A DNA stretch of 64,000 nt from Athripsodes cinereus (Eukaryota; Arthropoda; Insecta; Trichoptera; Leptoceridae): contig OX388319.1 in the NCBI GenBank assembly GCA_947579605.1, positions 21,527,447 through 21,591,446 of the forward strand. The letters are read 5' to 3'. The notes under the pieces were generated by a model that was given only the letters and a program-made list of their open reading frames with translations, was not told where the DNA came from and made no database searches. A program made the translations under genes and the position numbers. Positions 63,756 to 64,000 of the stretch are shown here, one piece after another; within the stretch, counting starts at the first letter, position 1; each line of letters begins with the position of its first letter.

Positions 63756-64000
63756 ATATGTACCTAGTGTTGTGTAGTGACGTGTTTTCTATATATGCAA
63801 AAAAGCATCGCATTTCTACAATGGCATGCTTTCCATGCAACACACTAACGCATGTTTTAACAGTAGCATGCATGGCTGCAATATTTTTAATAGCCATCGA
63901 CATATTACAAGATAGACCAGAAACTAAGCAGAAACTAATTCACTCAGAATTTTCAAAGGTTCCAAAATTAATATGAACACAAAAAAACATTTGTCCATGT

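Overview
The window looks like repeat-rich intergenic or intronic DNA from an insect nuclear genome, most likely a moth or butterfly. It is strongly AT-rich and contains almost no long open frames. Short GTAGGTACCTAC-like motifs are common (for example near 37,300, 46,010 and 46,395), and the retroelement remnants resemble lepidopteran RTE-type elements. No convincing host protein gene, rRNA gene or functional tRNA gene was found. Two short open frames (12,486-12,686 and the minus strand of 36,500-36,832) are unexplained and probably not genes.

Recognisable content is nearly all mobile-element debris. (1) Non-LTR retrotransposon 3' ends: an RTE-type family here called RTE-1 (4.7, 15.9-16.6, 28.6, 40.2, 43.4, 45.5, 55.6 and 56.5 kb); a second RTE family, RTE-2, ending in SWLRN-type sequence and a GAA/AAG tail (26.5-27.0 and 30.5-30.8 kb); CR1/L2-like C-termini (27.8 and 57.0 kb); and other reverse-transcriptase scraps (0.2, 3.9, 34.9, 41.2 and 42.0 kb). 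(2) A very abundant short repeat of about 250 bp, here called family S, with about 30 copies or fragments throughout. Its last 40 or so bases match the end of RTE-1, which suggests a SINE/LINE partnership. (3) Two tRNA-related SINE families, SINE-A (0.7, 21.7 and 28.9 kb) and SINE-T (10.7, 23.4, 51.1 and 61.8 kb). (4) Four non-autonomous hAT-like elements with intact 8-bp target-site duplications (3.3-4.1, 9.5-9.8, 29.8-30.3 and 62.9-63.3 kb), plus a probable fifth (45.7-46.2 kb). (5) A pogo-like MITE (37.8-38.4 kb) and at least seven further families of foldback or long-TIR MITEs. (6) Two well-formed hammerhead-ribozyme motifs of the dimeric Penelope-associated type (21,157-21,201 plus strand; 31,838-31,880 minus strand) and three decayed relatives.

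The layers are nested and can be ordered in time. A MITE and an RT fragment lie inside a hAT element (3.3-4.1 kb). Two MITE copies split an RTE-2 coding end (26.6-26.8 kb). A hAT element sits in the tail of an S copy (29.8 kb). A pogo-like element sits inside an older TIR element whose uninterrupted relative is at 63.4-63.75 kb. A palindromic element sits inside a MITE (59.7 kb). One RTE-2 insertion (30.5 kb) carries the 5' inversion expected from twin priming. Stretches with nothing recognisable are listed explicitly. Family names S, RTE-1, RTE-2, SINE-A, SINE-T, F, G, H, K and O are labels for this window only.
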